This document shows, in pieces, positions 32,651-46,207 of a stretch of DNA of 64,000 nucleotides. The stretch is from Clavelina lepadiformis (lineage: Eukaryota; Chordata; Ascidiacea; Aplousobranchia; Clavelinidae). The notes beneath the pieces were generated by a model. The model was not told the DNA's origin and made no database searches. It saw only the letters and a program-made list of their open reading frames with translations. The stretch covers positions 12,967,820 through 13,031,819 of the forward strand of contig NC_135248.1 of NCBI RefSeq assembly GCF_947623445.1, read 5' to 3'. Made by a program: the position numbers and the translations under genes. The first letter of the stretch is position 1, and every line of letters begins with the position of its first letter.

Positions 32651-35600
32651 TTCATTTTCATCTCTCCCAGTTGCTTCACTTCTGGTAAGTTGCAATTTGA
32701 AATGTGTTTTATTGCGATTCATTTTTTTAATCTTAGAATATTTAGCGTAACACTTTCTCCTGCTTCAGATCCTTCAGTTTCCGAAAGTATTAAATAGTCA
32801 AGTCAACCTGTTTTAAATTATCATCTGTATTTGTTAGCATAAGTTTGCATCACACAGTTGGGTGTTTAAGGTGCTTTCATATACTGTACTTTTCTATAAT
32901 TTTCAGATTCTAATTTGTCAGCTCTACATTGCACTGAATACTGAAAACACCTATCGCAAGTATTGCTATAGTGGTTAGTATACTGTGGTTAGCAAATTAA
33001 GTTGACTACTCATATCTACCATAAATCGTATAAATTTCGCGTTATGCTTTCTGTTGACATTTGATAACTCTTTTTTGCAGACTCCCGTCAAAATGCAATC
33101 CAAGTCCATCAATGCCTTCACTTCCAGCTTTACAGTTCTGTTAAGTTTTGTATTTTTGTGCGATTTTTATACTTTTTTCATTTCCTCTCGTGTTTTTTGT
33201 CGTCTAAACTAAAGAAACTTTGCTGGCATTACATTAAATACAAACCATTAGTTACTGAACGTGCTGGAGGCGGAAGACTTTTCTTCTTTATCTTTTGATA
33301 TTTCTTAAGCTTCTGTTTTTAATGTTTCGTTTGTTTGTTTTCATGTGGTTTGCGAAAGGAATATTTTATTCTTGCGTGTTTATTGTTTGCATTTATTGCA
33401 TGTTACTATATCGAGGGTGCAGAACCCGAAGCCAAGCCCAAAACGCCCCGCCCAATTATTTTATTTGCCTTCGCGCCCTTAAACTAGCCTGTATTTCGGT
33501 TATCCGATATTATCCGCTTAGGTATTTTATTTTTTGTTTTGCGAGCAAATTTGTCGGTTTTGTTTTTCAACCTTTACTTTTCAACTTTCCAGGTGATGTA
33601 AAAACAGGCCATAAACGCGACCATCGATCGTCCTTCTCTTATAAAATTCTATAAAATTCACACAGCACAGCATTCCGGCTAGGACCCTAACATTTCATAG
33701 GTGAGGTAGGGTCATGAGTTGTCTTGTCTTGTCTTGTCTTGCGTCTTTCATCTGTTCTACATTAAAATCTAAAATTTTCTTCTTCTGTCCCCATTTGCTA
33801 TTAGTTTCAACACTGTTGTTTCAATTTAACGCGTTTGCGGTGGTTATTTACAAGTTACAGGTAATCATATGAAATGAAACATCGATAATTAGGTAGGCCG
33901 ACTTCCCCTGGCTTTAAGAGAAGGCGGTTGCATACTGTAAGTCTAGCTGAAACCTACCAATTCTTGTACCTATAGTATTTGGTTTGTTCCAACTGTCTTT
34001 ATCCCGCTTCTCTATGCATCAGTATTGCAAAGTGGGGGATCTCCCGTGCCTAAAGAACCGTTCCGACTCCTGTCACCTTGACGCAGTGGAACGGCTTACT
34101 TATGAAAACAAAGACTGTTTGGCATCATCAGATGCATTCAGCTTTAACAAGCGTTTCAGAAATTAAGTTTAAACCCTCGTTTAGAAATTTGGCCTTTCCG
34201 ACCACAATTTGGACAGCGGTAAAAATGGGATTTTTAAGTCTCAAACCTCCTTTCAAACGCCTCGAAATGAAGTGAAATCTCATATTTACACGCATACGTG
34301 TTATAGCAATTCTACATCGGCTTTAATCTTATGCTACCTTTTATTATTAAAGATATTTTGAATTTCTTCAGTTAAGGAAACGTCTTTTCATCCTGTACCT
34401 AAGACGGAACAACAGCAAGTTTTGTAAACGAGAGTACTTTTGCTCTTTTTTTTGTTTGAATTTGTTACATGGTTTGTGTGTTAGTTCACGTCACGTCAAC
34501 CCACTGCACGTCACAATGCACTTTGCTAGGTTACATGTTTCTTCCAAATCATTTCCAGTGCTATGGTTATGGTTGAAGGCTCAAAGTTGTAATAGGCAGC
34601 AATGTGTTGAAATGGTCTAACTCGTCAGAATATTCATTGCTTCCTTGTGATACAATTGTATCGAGTAGATAAGTGGCAGCCTGAATTGATAATGGTCGTC
34701 AGCTTCTTTCAGCGCACAATTTCGCAGCGAAACAGATTAAACGTCTGTGTAAGTTCAGTTGTCGACCTTACATAGCTGTGCGGTCAACGACATTTATGCA
34801 CAAGGTCTACAAGTCCAATGCTTAGGAAAAAAAGAAGTGTATTCGACGTGTTTTGTTTCCAAAACTGATCTTGGAAAACCACCTCATCTTATCTTATTCC
34901 TTGCTGTCAGCAAGATATTACCATTATTCGTGCATGGCCAGTAACGCATGTTTAATACGAAAACGACTTTCTGGTTCTCACATAAAAGAAACCGTAAAAG
35001 AACGCAATTCATGTTCAAAACATATAAACGATGCTTGTTGATTTTAAATCCTGGAAATATGAAAGCAAAATGTTTGTTATTAAAACAATGCAAACCCCGT
35101 CTACAAAGTTTTGGAAATGGCGCAGTTTATTGAAATTACATTTAAATTCTTCGGTCGTATTATTTCCAATTTACACCTACTTTTTAGTATTATTACACCT
35201 ATTGTGTTCCATTGTATCCAGTCTTACATATACGGTGTTGATTTCTGTGTACTGGGTATTAATTGTATTTATTGTAAACAGCGTTATGGTTTAACTTGTG
35301 TGGTGTGTTTTACTCCAAAACCAATAAAGTTTGTAATTTCGAATGTTTAAAGAACGAGAAATTTATTGTAAAATACAGGCCCTTGTCACGTATTTCTTAG
35401 GAAGCGGTTTCTTAAAAAGAATGAGTCTTGTCACAACACTCGAGACCATGACAAAGCATTTCCCAACCGCACCACAATGTAGTGGTAGATGCATCACAAC
35501 CTAGCAGCAGTAGGTTTCGGGTTCGATTCCCTTCCAGGATGACTTTTTTATAGACAATTACATCTGATTGTAATAAACTGTAGTTAATGCCTTCATAATA

Positions 35601-36105
35601 TGCCGCTGTATAGCTCTGGCGTTTTACACATCAACTTCGTACTATAGCTCCCATGTTCGGTTCCCTACCAGGCATTTGACGCATGGTTATTTACGGTAAT
35701 AAACCCAATACTATTCATGCTCTTCTCATTTACCACTTTATAGCTCATTTGCTTCGACGCCGCAAGTTCCAGGTTCTATTTCCAGCCATACAGCCGAGTC
35801 ATGAGTGAATAAACCACAATTTGGAGAGGTAGATATCTGGTGTTCGGCCGGAAGCCACTTATCAGTTCTTAAAACTACGGTGCCTGCCAGGATGAAGGCA
35901 CGGTTTATGGAGTGGCACAGTAGTGAGCATTTTTATTTGGATCGTCTCTTCCGAAAAGAAAATCAGAGCAAAGCAAAGAAATGGATCTAGCAAGATTGCT
36001 CGTATAAATTCTGCATCTTAGCATTACTACATAGCAGGTGTGACCATTGCATGCATACCATTCATTTTCATTATGTTGTTCTGGTACAACATTGCACTAC
36101 GAGAC
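32651..36105. other. Gene-poor region
   Basis: No supported gene. A GTCTT microsatellite lies near 33719-33741, and a tRNA-like B-box sequence (GGGTTCGATTCCC) near 35519-35531 within what looks like an old SINE. Short open frames at 33295-33654 and 34948-35350 lack protein-like character. Confidence 0.4.
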
Positions 36106-36176
36106 GACCCCCTGGCGCAACGGTAGCGCATCTGACTCCCGATCAGAAGGTTGTGTGTTCAAATCATGTCGGTGCC
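36106..36176 (+). tRNA. tRNA-Trp-like sequence with CCC anticodon (probable pseudogene)
   Basis: The body matches eukaryotic tRNA-Trp closely: TGGCGCAACGGTAGCGC (D arm, A box), TCTGA-CTCCCGA-TCAGA anticodon arm, and GTGTGTTCAAATCATGT (T arm, B box GTTCAAATC). Trp should have anticodon CCA; here it is CCC (36138-36140), which would read the glycine codon GGG. The acceptor stem (GACCCCC with CGGTGCC) has about three mismatches, whereas the other arms are intact. This suggests a tRNA-Trp-derived pseudogene or SINE head rather than a working tRNA. Confidence 0.55.
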
Positions 36177-38200
36177 ATTTAAACTTTTTATCTCAAAGTC
36201 ATGATTCTGACGAACGGTTTCAGATCAATTCAATTTCTGGAGAATTCGACTCAAGATAATTAAATCCCAGGATGACCCAATCGACATCTGTGGGTTAAAT
36301 AATCCTTGTGTTCAATCATTGTCCAGAGTTGAAGCGATCGTGGGTTAAATTGACACCCTGACGAACAGCGGACAATGCATAGCAGGTGGAAGGCGTTGCT
36401 TACATGATCATTGCACGCAGCAGTCACTGAAATGATCGCGCTCTTTGTCATTGACTTCGGTGCAAAGGATGATGTTTCGAGTCCTCGCAAACTTCAACTT
36501 AATTGATTTTTCCAATTTTTTTTACCTAATGTTGGTAACTTACTTGATTAAAGATGATTACTCTCAAGACGCGTTGTAGCTCGCGATATATATCACAGAA
36601 AACGGAGGAAAGGGTCTTGAGTTCAGCTCCCCGTACAGCTATGTGACTGAATCTTTTTCGTTTCAAAATTTAACAACTGATGCATCATCGTTGGTTATAT
36701 ATGTTGCACCACATGGTATGTATGTGCCACTTCGTAGCTCGTGTGCTTCGACACTGCGCTCGGTGCTGCAGGTCTCAGGTTCGATACCCGGCCTGGGTAT
36801 CGGCAGCAGCATGAAATGACCAGCGTAGCCTCAAACACAGAGTATGAGGTAGGACAGGGAGTCCGGCCGGAACCGGGGAAGGGATTCGTGGTGAGCGCTG
36901 ACGATTATAATGATTTTTTATGTCGGTCGGTTAATGGATACGATATATATTTGAAATTTTTGGCAAAATAGCTTCATGCGTTTAGCTCGATTGGATAAAT
37001 TTTGTCTACTGGCATGGGGGTAGCGGGTTCGATACCCAGCTAGGGCAGCAGACGCGTTATAAATTTTTATGCCGCCAATTGTGGTTAGGCCTACAATGAA
37101 TTAGGGGGACACCCCATCTCACCCACCCAAGCGATCCTAGTTCCTACCAAGGCACAGCCAGCTACCTCACCTGCTTGGTTTAGTGGAACTAGAATAATTT
37201 TTGAAAAGTTATCATGGTTGCTGCTAATTTGTAGTTGTGTTGCCTCGAACCTAATCCATGCGGAGTCGGCTTCTCTTAAATCTACCACGTAGCTGTAAGT
37301 TCCAAACCCTCACTGATCGATTTTTGACTGCGTAAAGCCGCAGAGAAAACTTAAATACGTTCCAACCTGCCATCAAAAGTAAGTGTATGGTTAGTATGGT
37401 TGGTTGGTTGGTTAGTATGTATGGTTTTCGTTATCACATCACCCGTTCGTCTGCTTCGTTTTTTAAGTTCTTTTTTTGTAGGTTAAACTTTTATGGGTTT
37501 TAATGACCGTGCTAGTAGTTACAAGCAATTGCTACCTTTATTTTTGAACATGTTTTAAACCTTCTCAGGTGTCATTTTTTCCCCTTCATTGGCGCATACT
37601 TGTCAACAACTGGCTTCATCTTTTCGTCCCCACCGCGTTATTAGTAAAAATTAAATGATTGAATTGGAAATTGATCATTACAAAAGTTGAACATTTACCG
37701 TTTGAGCAAGTCGCGGCCTAAAACGATCGTATAAGGAACGTATCTCTGCAACACAGACATCCATCTTTGTTTTGTTATCATTCAACTCAAGATGCAGTGC
37801 TCGAAATGAGTTGAAAAATTAGTACGTATTTATCTGACCATATGCAAGTCATTCCTAAGACAGTTACTCATTAGCAATATTGACGCCCTGAGATGAGATT
37901 CGTAGGTATTACTGTAAAAGTCATCAAACTTCATTGTTCAACTTTCGAAATGACAGAAGCCGCAACGCCGGCATGTGACAGAGACGGATGTTACTGTACA
38001 ACATCGACTGGCGCGGTACACAACCTAGTATTTCACCGGCACACAACATAACTGCACCTTGACGTTCCGTAAGGGCGAAGAAAATACAAATGTGTGAGCA
38101 CAGGCAAGAAGAAATGCGCAAAAACTGTCACGCTGTTGGGCAAAAAAAATTTTAATAATTGAAATAACCACTGTGATGAAATTCAACAAGAATCGAAAAC
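36177..38200. other. Region rich in tRNA-like B boxes, no gene seen
   Basis: B-box-like words in tRNA-like context occur near 36777-36789 (CAGGTTCGATACC), 37024-37036 (GCGGGTTCGATACC) and on the minus strand near 36475. They probably mark several old tRNA-derived SINEs. A GGTTGGTT/AGTATG simple tract is near 37390-37425. Confidence 0.4.
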
Positions 38201-38324
38201 CAAGAAATTTATGAGTTCTGTATCAGAGTCTTAAAACAAAACAATCAGTTCCCTCCAAGCTGTAGCTGGAACCATAGCAAGCAACTTTCAAGATGGGCGG
38301 GAAACCCCCAACAGAGACAAACAA

Positions 38325-38860
38325 CGAGGTGCAAGCCAAAAAGGATTCGAGAGCTTGATAAATTGCCAACGTTCGAAGAACTGAAAAATGCCGTAGCATT
38401 AACACCAACTCGAAAAGCCCCTGATTTGAACGGCATCCCGGCTCATCTCTATGACCGAAAACGTATTTTTGATTTTATTAAATAAAACGTTAAAACACAA
38501 AACTGACTATTCCACACCACCGAACTCTTAAATAGGTCACACAGCCCATTGTTTTAGCTCTTTAGAAGCTAATGGAAAATAGTTTTAGCCTAAAAGGAAT
38601 ATCTAGTACATGATCATGATGGTTAATATAATCATTAAGCTTGTCAACAACAAAGCTTCACCCTCACAACCAACCACGGCTACGACGCATCGAGAACAGC
38701 GCCCCACAAAGACCAGTCTTGTCCCTGTTCTGTTGAACGTCCACAACCATGATGTCGTGCCGCTGATACAATGACTGGTGGGCTTGTGTTGCTCCTTCAC
38801 ATAAACGTAACAATGATCTTCGTTTATGCCATCCATCCATCCGCTCAGACAGACGCAAAC
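38325..38860 (+). mobile_element. Decayed non-LTR (LINE) reverse transcriptase
   Basis: Plus-strand translation at about 38345-38455 reads ELDKLPTFEELKNAVALTPT then RKAPDLNGIPAHLYD, the start of a LINE reverse transcriptase (usual form ..EEV..A....KAPG.DGIPAE). At 38680-38735 there is SAPQRPVLSL, matching PQGSVLSP, then in a shifted frame LLNVHNHDVVP; near 38815 MIFVYA stands where YADD would be. Frameshifts and loss of the YADD aspartates show it is dead. Jockey/CR1-like by motif style only. Confidence 0.55.
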
Positions 38861-40829
38861 ATGTCCCTCCCTCTTACAGCTCGACTGGACGCCATGTCAT
38901 AAACCTGGAGGACAATGGAATAACAACCGTTTATTATGACGTACAATTGATCAATTGTTAATATTTCTATGGATATAATTTCAACTGTTTCATATTACAA
39001 AATAAACTGCACAAAACATTTGGTGAAGGTGGATTTGAAACATGTAAACCTTCAGCAAAGTACAACACTGCCTCTTTGGTTCAGCAAATAATACTACCAG
39101 TGGCTTTAGCTAATTGCATATTTGGATTCGAAACAAGCTTGTTTCAGCACAACAACCCTACACTACAATAGTGCACAGCGGACATATACAGACGAAACCG
39201 GATAATTGTTAACATTAAACTACTTCAGATGCAAAAATCCCAAACCCAGTTCTGTTTAAGGCAACCACTTTGTCATGAACCATATATGTAGGAATGTTAA
39301 CAAGACCAATTATTGCACTGAACATAAACTGATGATGGAAGTTCAGATGTAGATGACTGTATGGGACACAACTCGTTCAAGAGCTCGAAGAAACCATTCT
39401 CTTCAAGGTGTCTGATGCCTTACCACTCTCCACAATCTCAAGTGATCTCCACTTGTGCTGAGGTCACGATAATCCGATTTGGGATCAGGAAATAGGAATC
39501 CACATCGTTTTTCTGCACGGATATGGATGGTTAAACATGCTCTTGGCCTTGAACTCTGCCCTTTGCTCATCAAGTTAAAAAATTTGATGAAATTTAACTT
39601 GGCCATGAGCCAACAACAAAATTGATTATGCTTAAAATGGTGCAATTACGTTCTTGGTATAAACAATGACATTTATTAATGTGCTTATCTTGTACAAAGT
39701 CTTATGTGTTGATCAGATAAGTTTCTTGTTTAAAGTGAAAATATTTAAAGTAGATCAGATGAAAGTTGTTAAGACAAAATTTTCAACCAACCAAGAACTC
39801 GAGAAAGGGCAACCCACCATACAATGTGGTAGAGTGCAGGAAAGCAAGCTTAATAGGCACAAAATCTTTGACCATCTTTCAATATTCTTTTATACCTGGG
39901 CTAGAACTTTTTATCAGCATGAATTGTAAAACAAACAAAACACATAATGGACTTTCACAATTTAAGAGAAATGCATAGAATTTACCTAACTTTGAAAGCT
40001 ATGTAGGATTGCATAGAAATGAAGAATTATTCAAGCAGGTAGAAATCATACAGATCGATGAGGCCTTTGAACTCAATTATTTTCACAACAAGCACAAACT
40101 ATTGAATTAAATGAATTCAAATTAAGCGAGTATACTGAATATCTGATCAAAAGCTACAGATTCGACAAAACGACAACAACTATATTTAATTTATCAATGT
40201 AGAAAAGGTATTATGTACTGTGATGACACCATTTTACACACAATCACAAACTATCTATTAATATGCAGAATATAACACACAATTCCCATTTACCTACACT
40301 GTCATCAGGTTGCTGCACAATAAACTCACGCACTTACACTTTGTTGTTGTATTCCTCGAAGCTGCCAATGTTGAGTCGAAACTTGTCGCTACGTATGCTC
40401 TAGCTTGCGGCATGCACCATTTATGACACGTTATATTTGTAGATTTCTTTCAGCTTTGCTATCGAGGATATTCCTTTAAGTCTGTGATGATTAAATATGC
40501 ATCTCAAATGAAGTATCAGATGCAATGAATGGGGTCAGATAGGTTGTAAATCTCGTGTAATTTTCAAAAAAAAATTTAAAACATTTCCTATACTGCAAAA
40601 AGAAAACAAATTTATTAAGTGTGAAGAGTATTTATTAAGGTTGGATTGCTCTGGATCCCAATTAATAACTTAATAAAGTTGGACATTAAACAAGATGCCA
40701 CACTCGGATGCAGTCTAATACTGTAATAACACAACAAATGCCAGGCTCAAAAGCATGCCAGTTTAGCGAAAGCCCGAGGGGGGGGTGCAGTTCAGCTAAA
40801 GTCCGAGTCCATTTTATCTTTTTGGCTGG
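38861..40829. other. Intergenic, no gene seen
   Basis: AT-rich sequence with no supportable feature. Confidence 0.4.
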
Positions 40830-41040
40830 GTAGTGGGTAGCCGAGTGGTTGCAGTGCTGGCCTTGCACTGTTTGAAGCTCGTGTTCCATGTTCAATACCC
40901 AGAGACGTTATACGGTTGCAATGAACTTGGCCAAGGCATTAACGACACCTACTGCTGTTCAGTTGACCTGATGTACAGCCGGACTGCAGAGCATGGCCAT
41001 TTTCAGAAAATCTTGGGTGCGCCAAACAAGAAAAAATGAC
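40830..41040 (+). mobile_element. SINE with tRNA-Ser/Leu-like head
   Basis: The head reads GGTAGCCGAGTGGTTGCAGT (A box as in tRNA-Ser/Leu), followed by CATGTTCAATACCC (B-box-like). The body has AACTTGGCCAAGGCATTAAC and TGTTCAGTTGACC, shared with the relics at 26818, 41745 and 59095, and the element ends in an A-rich tail (AACAAGAAAAAATGAC). Confidence 0.7.
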
Positions 41041-41744
41041 AAATGCGGTGTGCAAAAATGCTCAGACGCAATGGAACTGCAAAATTACACATTAATGTAC
41101 ACAGTTTCACTCATTTAATCTCTAACTCAATTGAAAATTGAGTGCACAGAACTTCTGTCTTAGTTATGAAGGGCTATATAACGCACCTTAAGTGCGGAAG
41201 AGAGTCTTATTAAAACCAGCATTGAGTGCGCCTATGGATATGCCAAACTCTGCAGTGTGTAAATACCTCAAGAAAACCTAGATACACAAAAGCAGCAATT
41301 TCATATTTGTTGCATTTTTAGTGATACAGAAGACTGTAAAATTTCATCATCGACAACATGTAACACTGAAAACTAAACTCGAAACCACACACCTCAGACA
41401 CGTTGACTGTTTGCTAGCGCAAAGGGGAAAATGCCAAATGTCAGAAAACACAAGTGCCCGAGGGAGCAAACGCATTACGGTTCTATAACACAAATCGTAT
41501 CAACTATCAATGGTTGCTTCACAGCCCACAGTACGAGCCAGTTGACAAACGAGCATGAGCGACTAAAATCACAACGTAATCAAATACGTCATAAATTACG
41601 CCAGCGAGTCAGGCAATATGGCTCCCCTAAAACCAGGCGTCTTAAGTTGATTAAATAGTATAGGCTAGAAAGGATGTCTTATTGCTAGAATTCTACACAT
41701 CTCGTTTTAGTATGAAATATCGTATTGCACGAATTTAGAACTGT

Positions 41745-41880
41745 TCACCAGGTCCATTGAACATGAGCAAGCGTCCTGAATGACTTGGCCAAGGGCATTA
41801 CAACGCTAATATCAAACACCAGCCGCATTATTGCGAGACTGGAACCCAGCGCTTTAACTACTCGGTTACTGAGCCGAAAT
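41745..41880 (-). mobile_element. SINE relic in duplication, left copy
   Basis: The reverse strand begins AACCGAGTAGTTAAAGCGCT (tRNA-Ser/Leu-like A box), has GGTTCCAGTCTCGC in the B-box position and a tail containing GTTGTAATGCCCTTGGCCAA. The same element is at 59095-59235. Confidence 0.65.
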
Positions 41881-42814
41881 GTTGGAAATAAGAAACGACT
41901 GATGAAATAACTGAACATCACAAATTCATAATTAAAAGTGACGTAAAAAATTAAACTGGAATACCTACTGCAGTCTTTGATACCTTTGTCTTGTAACACC
42001 GAGTTAAACAGAGAACTTTAGGCTTAAATTTTATATTTTTGTCTATCTTTTCATTGGTAATTAAGCGATTAAGCGTAATTTTCTATTGAATGGGTACTAA
42101 ATGTTTTTGCGGAAACATATTTAATTAGTTGAGTTGTTATTGTGATAGTCCATATTGAGAGCAATAAACTCTTAGTCTGGTTCATCTATAGTCGTCTCTG
42201 TTGATTAACATTGTTAGCCGACTTGGACGACGGCTCACAGAGCTTTCTCGGCCGCTGTCAGAACCAAAAGCTACTCAAGTCTGAGAGTACGAAAAACTTT
42301 TCTTGACTCATCATGAGGTCGCGTGTCTTTCTCGGCAGCACATTCGCAGACATCAATCGGCCAACACGTGGGGAATAGAATTGTATTTAATTGGTAACGA
42401 ACTTAAACGACTGAATGGATTTACAGGTGAGCAGATTATAAAGCAAAGCAATCAACATTAATTAACTAAAGAATGTAAAAAATTTGGTAAAACAAAGAAA
42501 TCAAAGGAAATAGTAACTAACATTTGGTGGTGGTTACATGGCGCCAACCGCCACAGATCAAACTGATCGCCAGAGACAGAAAATCAACATTAATTATCGA
42601 TAAAAATCATGGAAAAAGTTTCTATGATAATATAATTAATTGTTAAGAAATCTCGAAATTATACTACAAAATAGCAAAACCATATGCGGTGTTTACAAAA
42701 TCAATTAACTCGTATGTGACAAACAAATACAATTGTTACGTAACTATGCAAGCTAATACAGATATAAGTCACTTTAAGCAACATTTCGACAGTTTTTCGC
42801 GTGGCCGCATCAGG

Positions 42815-42870
42815 ATAAACGAGAACTGCATTGTCTAAAAATCCCGAGTTCGATTCCCGACCAGGTCGCG
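42815..42870 (+). other. tRNA-like head (B box GAGTTCGATTCCC)
   Basis: Reads AGGATAAACGAGAACTGCAT then CGAGTTCGATTCCCGACCAG. The B box is perfect, but no clean cloverleaf closes; probably a tRNA-derived SINE end. Duplicated at 60172-60227. Confidence 0.4.
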
Positions 42871-43053
42871 ATTGACAAAATATATTCGCGTTCCGTCGCT
42901 CTTACTTTTGTGTAAATGAATCGATTTTAAGAACCGTATTTACCAAAGAAAACGAATTTCTTGCTTGAAGATGACTACGTCACACGGAGACGTCACTTTT
43001 CTTTCGCGAGCGGAGTGTGACCGATTCACCATCGCGCTGACCAGGATAAATCG

Positions 43054-46000
43054 TCAACTTCTATAAATTAAAAGTTTGAGATTAAATTCCTCTGCAATGT
43101 TCAACTTCACACAAACATAACAAGACATAAATAATACCGAGTCATCCAATTGATCAAGGACTCGTTGAATTTCAGCGATTTCTGATTGGTTCACATCGCG
43201 CTTCCCATTTGTTGCGTCATCATCAGTGAAGCAATTGAACATAAACAGCGCATCCTCGATTTTGTTGAAGAAGGATTTTGAAGGAATCTTTGGGATTATG
43301 TTGTCACTGATATTAAGCCTTTTGATCTAGAGTTAAAATGTTTGTAAAATTAAACTACAACATGGTGTTATAACAAAGACTAATATTCTAATATTTAACG
43401 CATACAAGTTAACTGGTTAGTGTTAACTAATTAATAACTAACTAACATGATGGGAGCTTAGGCCTACAGTAGCCTACTGGACCAACACAAATTCTTGGAT
43501 TTTGAGAAAAATAGAAGGAATTTTAAGCGACCAACTTAAACCACAATTGAGTATTCGTTGCAGAAATACAACTTGATATTAAAGTCGCAAAAATATTTTT
43601 ACTTTTGTAAAAATTTGAAATTTGCTTCTGCTCAAACCTTAGTCAGAAGCTGCTGATTTTGGCCTAAACTGAACCGATCAAATTTTGCCATTTTTCTCAA
43701 TAAAACGAACGAATTTTAAGCGGCCACGTTTACTGCGCATTCCAGATCTATCAGCGATTTAAACAGTAAAACTTGCGCAGAGAAATTACGCTCCGTTGAA
43801 ATAAATTAAAACAAAATATTCCGACCAACAACAACGCACAGAATCTCAACAAACCATGTTTGCTTAAAAGCGGGAAAAACTATTATGACGTCACATGCAA
43901 AACGAAGGAGCTTTGTTACGACACATCGAGTTCGTAAACAAAGTTGAAGACGAACGAAAAAGTAGAAAGTAAAATAAATAAACAAACCTTTCCTGGCATT
44001 GCTTGAATTGCCTCAAATAATCGGCCGACATCTTCTGGTTTATAGAAGCATTCCATCAGAAGAAGCTCCTTGATGCGTTTCTCAACTTTAGTGAGAATAA
44101 ACAGGAACGAGTCAATTTGTGATTCTGTCAACTTGATATCGGATAAACGCAGGTCTTCTGGGAAGAGTTCCGCTGCATTCTTGGTGAGCTGCTCGTCATT
44201 GATTTGAAGAATTTGCTCATAAACACGCAGCAATTCCGGTGCCTCATATCCTAAACAAACAGAACTTTCGTTTTCACTTGTTTTACATTTAAATAACTGT
44301 AGGCCTATCTGTGACTTGAACATGGTGTAGGCTAGGCTACAAGTTGGTTACAAGCAAATGTCAAAAACACGTTTTATGCCTTATTGTGGCGCCCAACACA
44401 CAAAGTTAACCATAGATTTAAATTAGCGTCACAGGCATATCTGTTGTTACAACTGAACACGATTATGATCGCAGCAACGTTACAGTTCTAATAGCATAGA
44501 GCCATAGAGTCTAGGCCTAGGGCAAAAAATTAAGGAGCTTGATAAAGTGCCCTGTTAATCATGGCTCGCAAAATCGTAAAAAAATCAAAACTTTTTAAAG
44601 AAAAAAATAAATATAAATCAAAGAAGACCAAATTATGCGTGTTGTTGATTGGTTGAGGCGAACAGTTCGAAATTCGAGCAAGACCAGCAAATATAAAACA
44701 CGACTGTAACATGAAAATGCATAAAGACAAGCTCGGCAACCGGACCTCAAGCAGTGAAAAATCATGACCATGTTTAAAACAGTAAAAAAGATTCTTATAC
44801 CATGTAGCTATAGATTTAAGCTGCAAACTCATTACCAGCAAATTTAAAATGGCATAGTTCATCACATAACATAGAAATCAAACCAAATACTGTGTATAGT
44901 TTTATCAATTAGGCTTAAGTCACACAACTAAATATGTGTGACATACTGACATTGTTACACATTGGTTCATTCACACATAGAACAACAATTATCTCAGCTG
45001 TACTAAACACAATCTATTACTTGGCAAATGATATGTTAGTTATGGAACTATGTATTGCAAAAACAAAATCGACACATTGAAACAAGCTACTCAGCCAAAA
45101 AATTCACATATACCTGTATTTATAGAAAACATGCTAAAAACGTATTACCTCCATGATAGCCGTACTGATACTTCTCCAATATGGGAATGATTTCTATGTG
45201 CTGGAAATCTTCTGAAAATCACAAAACAAACATATTTACACCAGAGCTATTTGCACGTGATAATTTTGGTTTTCAAGTACAAGTACTTAGTTTAAAAATA
45301 TTTGAGGAGAAGTACCAGACCAAGTGGCAAGTACTCAGCATAGGCAACTGAGTACTTTATTGTAATATAAAAATGATTTTTAACGATCTGATGACGGAAT
45401 TAATGATTTTTAATTCCTTCAATCTTAAACACAGTAGGTGAATATAATGATCGAAAGGTAGCAACGAAATAAGGTTGCATAGATGACCGATCATAACGGA
45501 CAGTAGCTTAAGCTTATAGATTGACAAACCTATTTAAGAAAGATGTATGCAATGTATGATAATATGCAATAACAAATCAAATATAAAGACTGACAAACAA
45601 GTATCGAACCAGTTCAAGTATTTTAAAAACAATCAAGTACACCTGAGTACTGGAAAATTAGTACCCAGGCACTTTTGAGTACCACACAAATGATATTTGA
45701 GTCAACTTTACTCAAGTAAAACTGCTCTAATTTATACTAACATATACCGCAAGTGTTGCATATATCAAAACAAACAAAAATGTCAATTTCCTTAAAATTT
45801 AGGCCAGAAACTAATAAGTTAATAACTATTAGATGCACAACAAAGGATTAAAAAAGACGGAATGTCACTGATCTTGCTATATTTGCCATTTTGCCGTGAC
45901 CTCACCACGAATCTGCAGACAGTTACTCTTTTCTGTTTCTTGCCTCTTTCTGTCTTTTCTGATTTCGCACAATAGACATTATTTTGCCTTGAGCAGTAAG

Positions 46001-46207
46001 CTTTGTCATGTCCTAGGTTGATGTATAGAAGCATGAACAAAACTGATAAAAAAATAGAATTACAAGAAATAGTGTTTTGTTTTAGAGCAGAAAGAAAAAA
46101 AACTGTATGACGACGTCAGCGTTGCAATAGCAAGCTGAGATCAGTTTATGGTGAGACCTACCATGAGAGGTTGTCTGTCCCCATGCAACATGGAGGATTT
46201 CGTGCAT
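43054..46207 (-). CDS. Small leucine-rich-repeat protein, copy B
   Basis: Exons 46207-46162, 45211-45149, 44250-43988 and 43326-43054 assemble in frame (phases 1, 1, 0) to 214 residues. The start MHEILHVAWG is chosen for its AACATG context; the frame is open further upstream, so a longer N terminus is possible. Exon 3 and the start of exon 4 hold ribonuclease-inhibitor-type LRR units of about 29 residues: LRLSDIKLTESQIDSFLFIL, then LLLMECFYKPEDVGRLFEAI, then IKRLNISDNIIPKIPSKSFF. Such repeats are typical of NLR C-terminal regions, but no NACHT domain is present nearby. The acidic tail includes NCFTDDDATNGKRDVNQSEI. Role unknown; protein binding inferred from the fold. Confidence 0.6.

Noticed and set aside
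32528..32797. Open frames on both strands across the right end of F2 (repeated NHATLNH-type and IKCRVIK-type peptides)
   Set aside because: They are translations of the terminal repeat array.
33295..33654. 119-codon frame with a hydrophobic start
   Set aside because: Phe/Cys-rich from T-rich DNA, no splice or promoter support, no recognisable motif.
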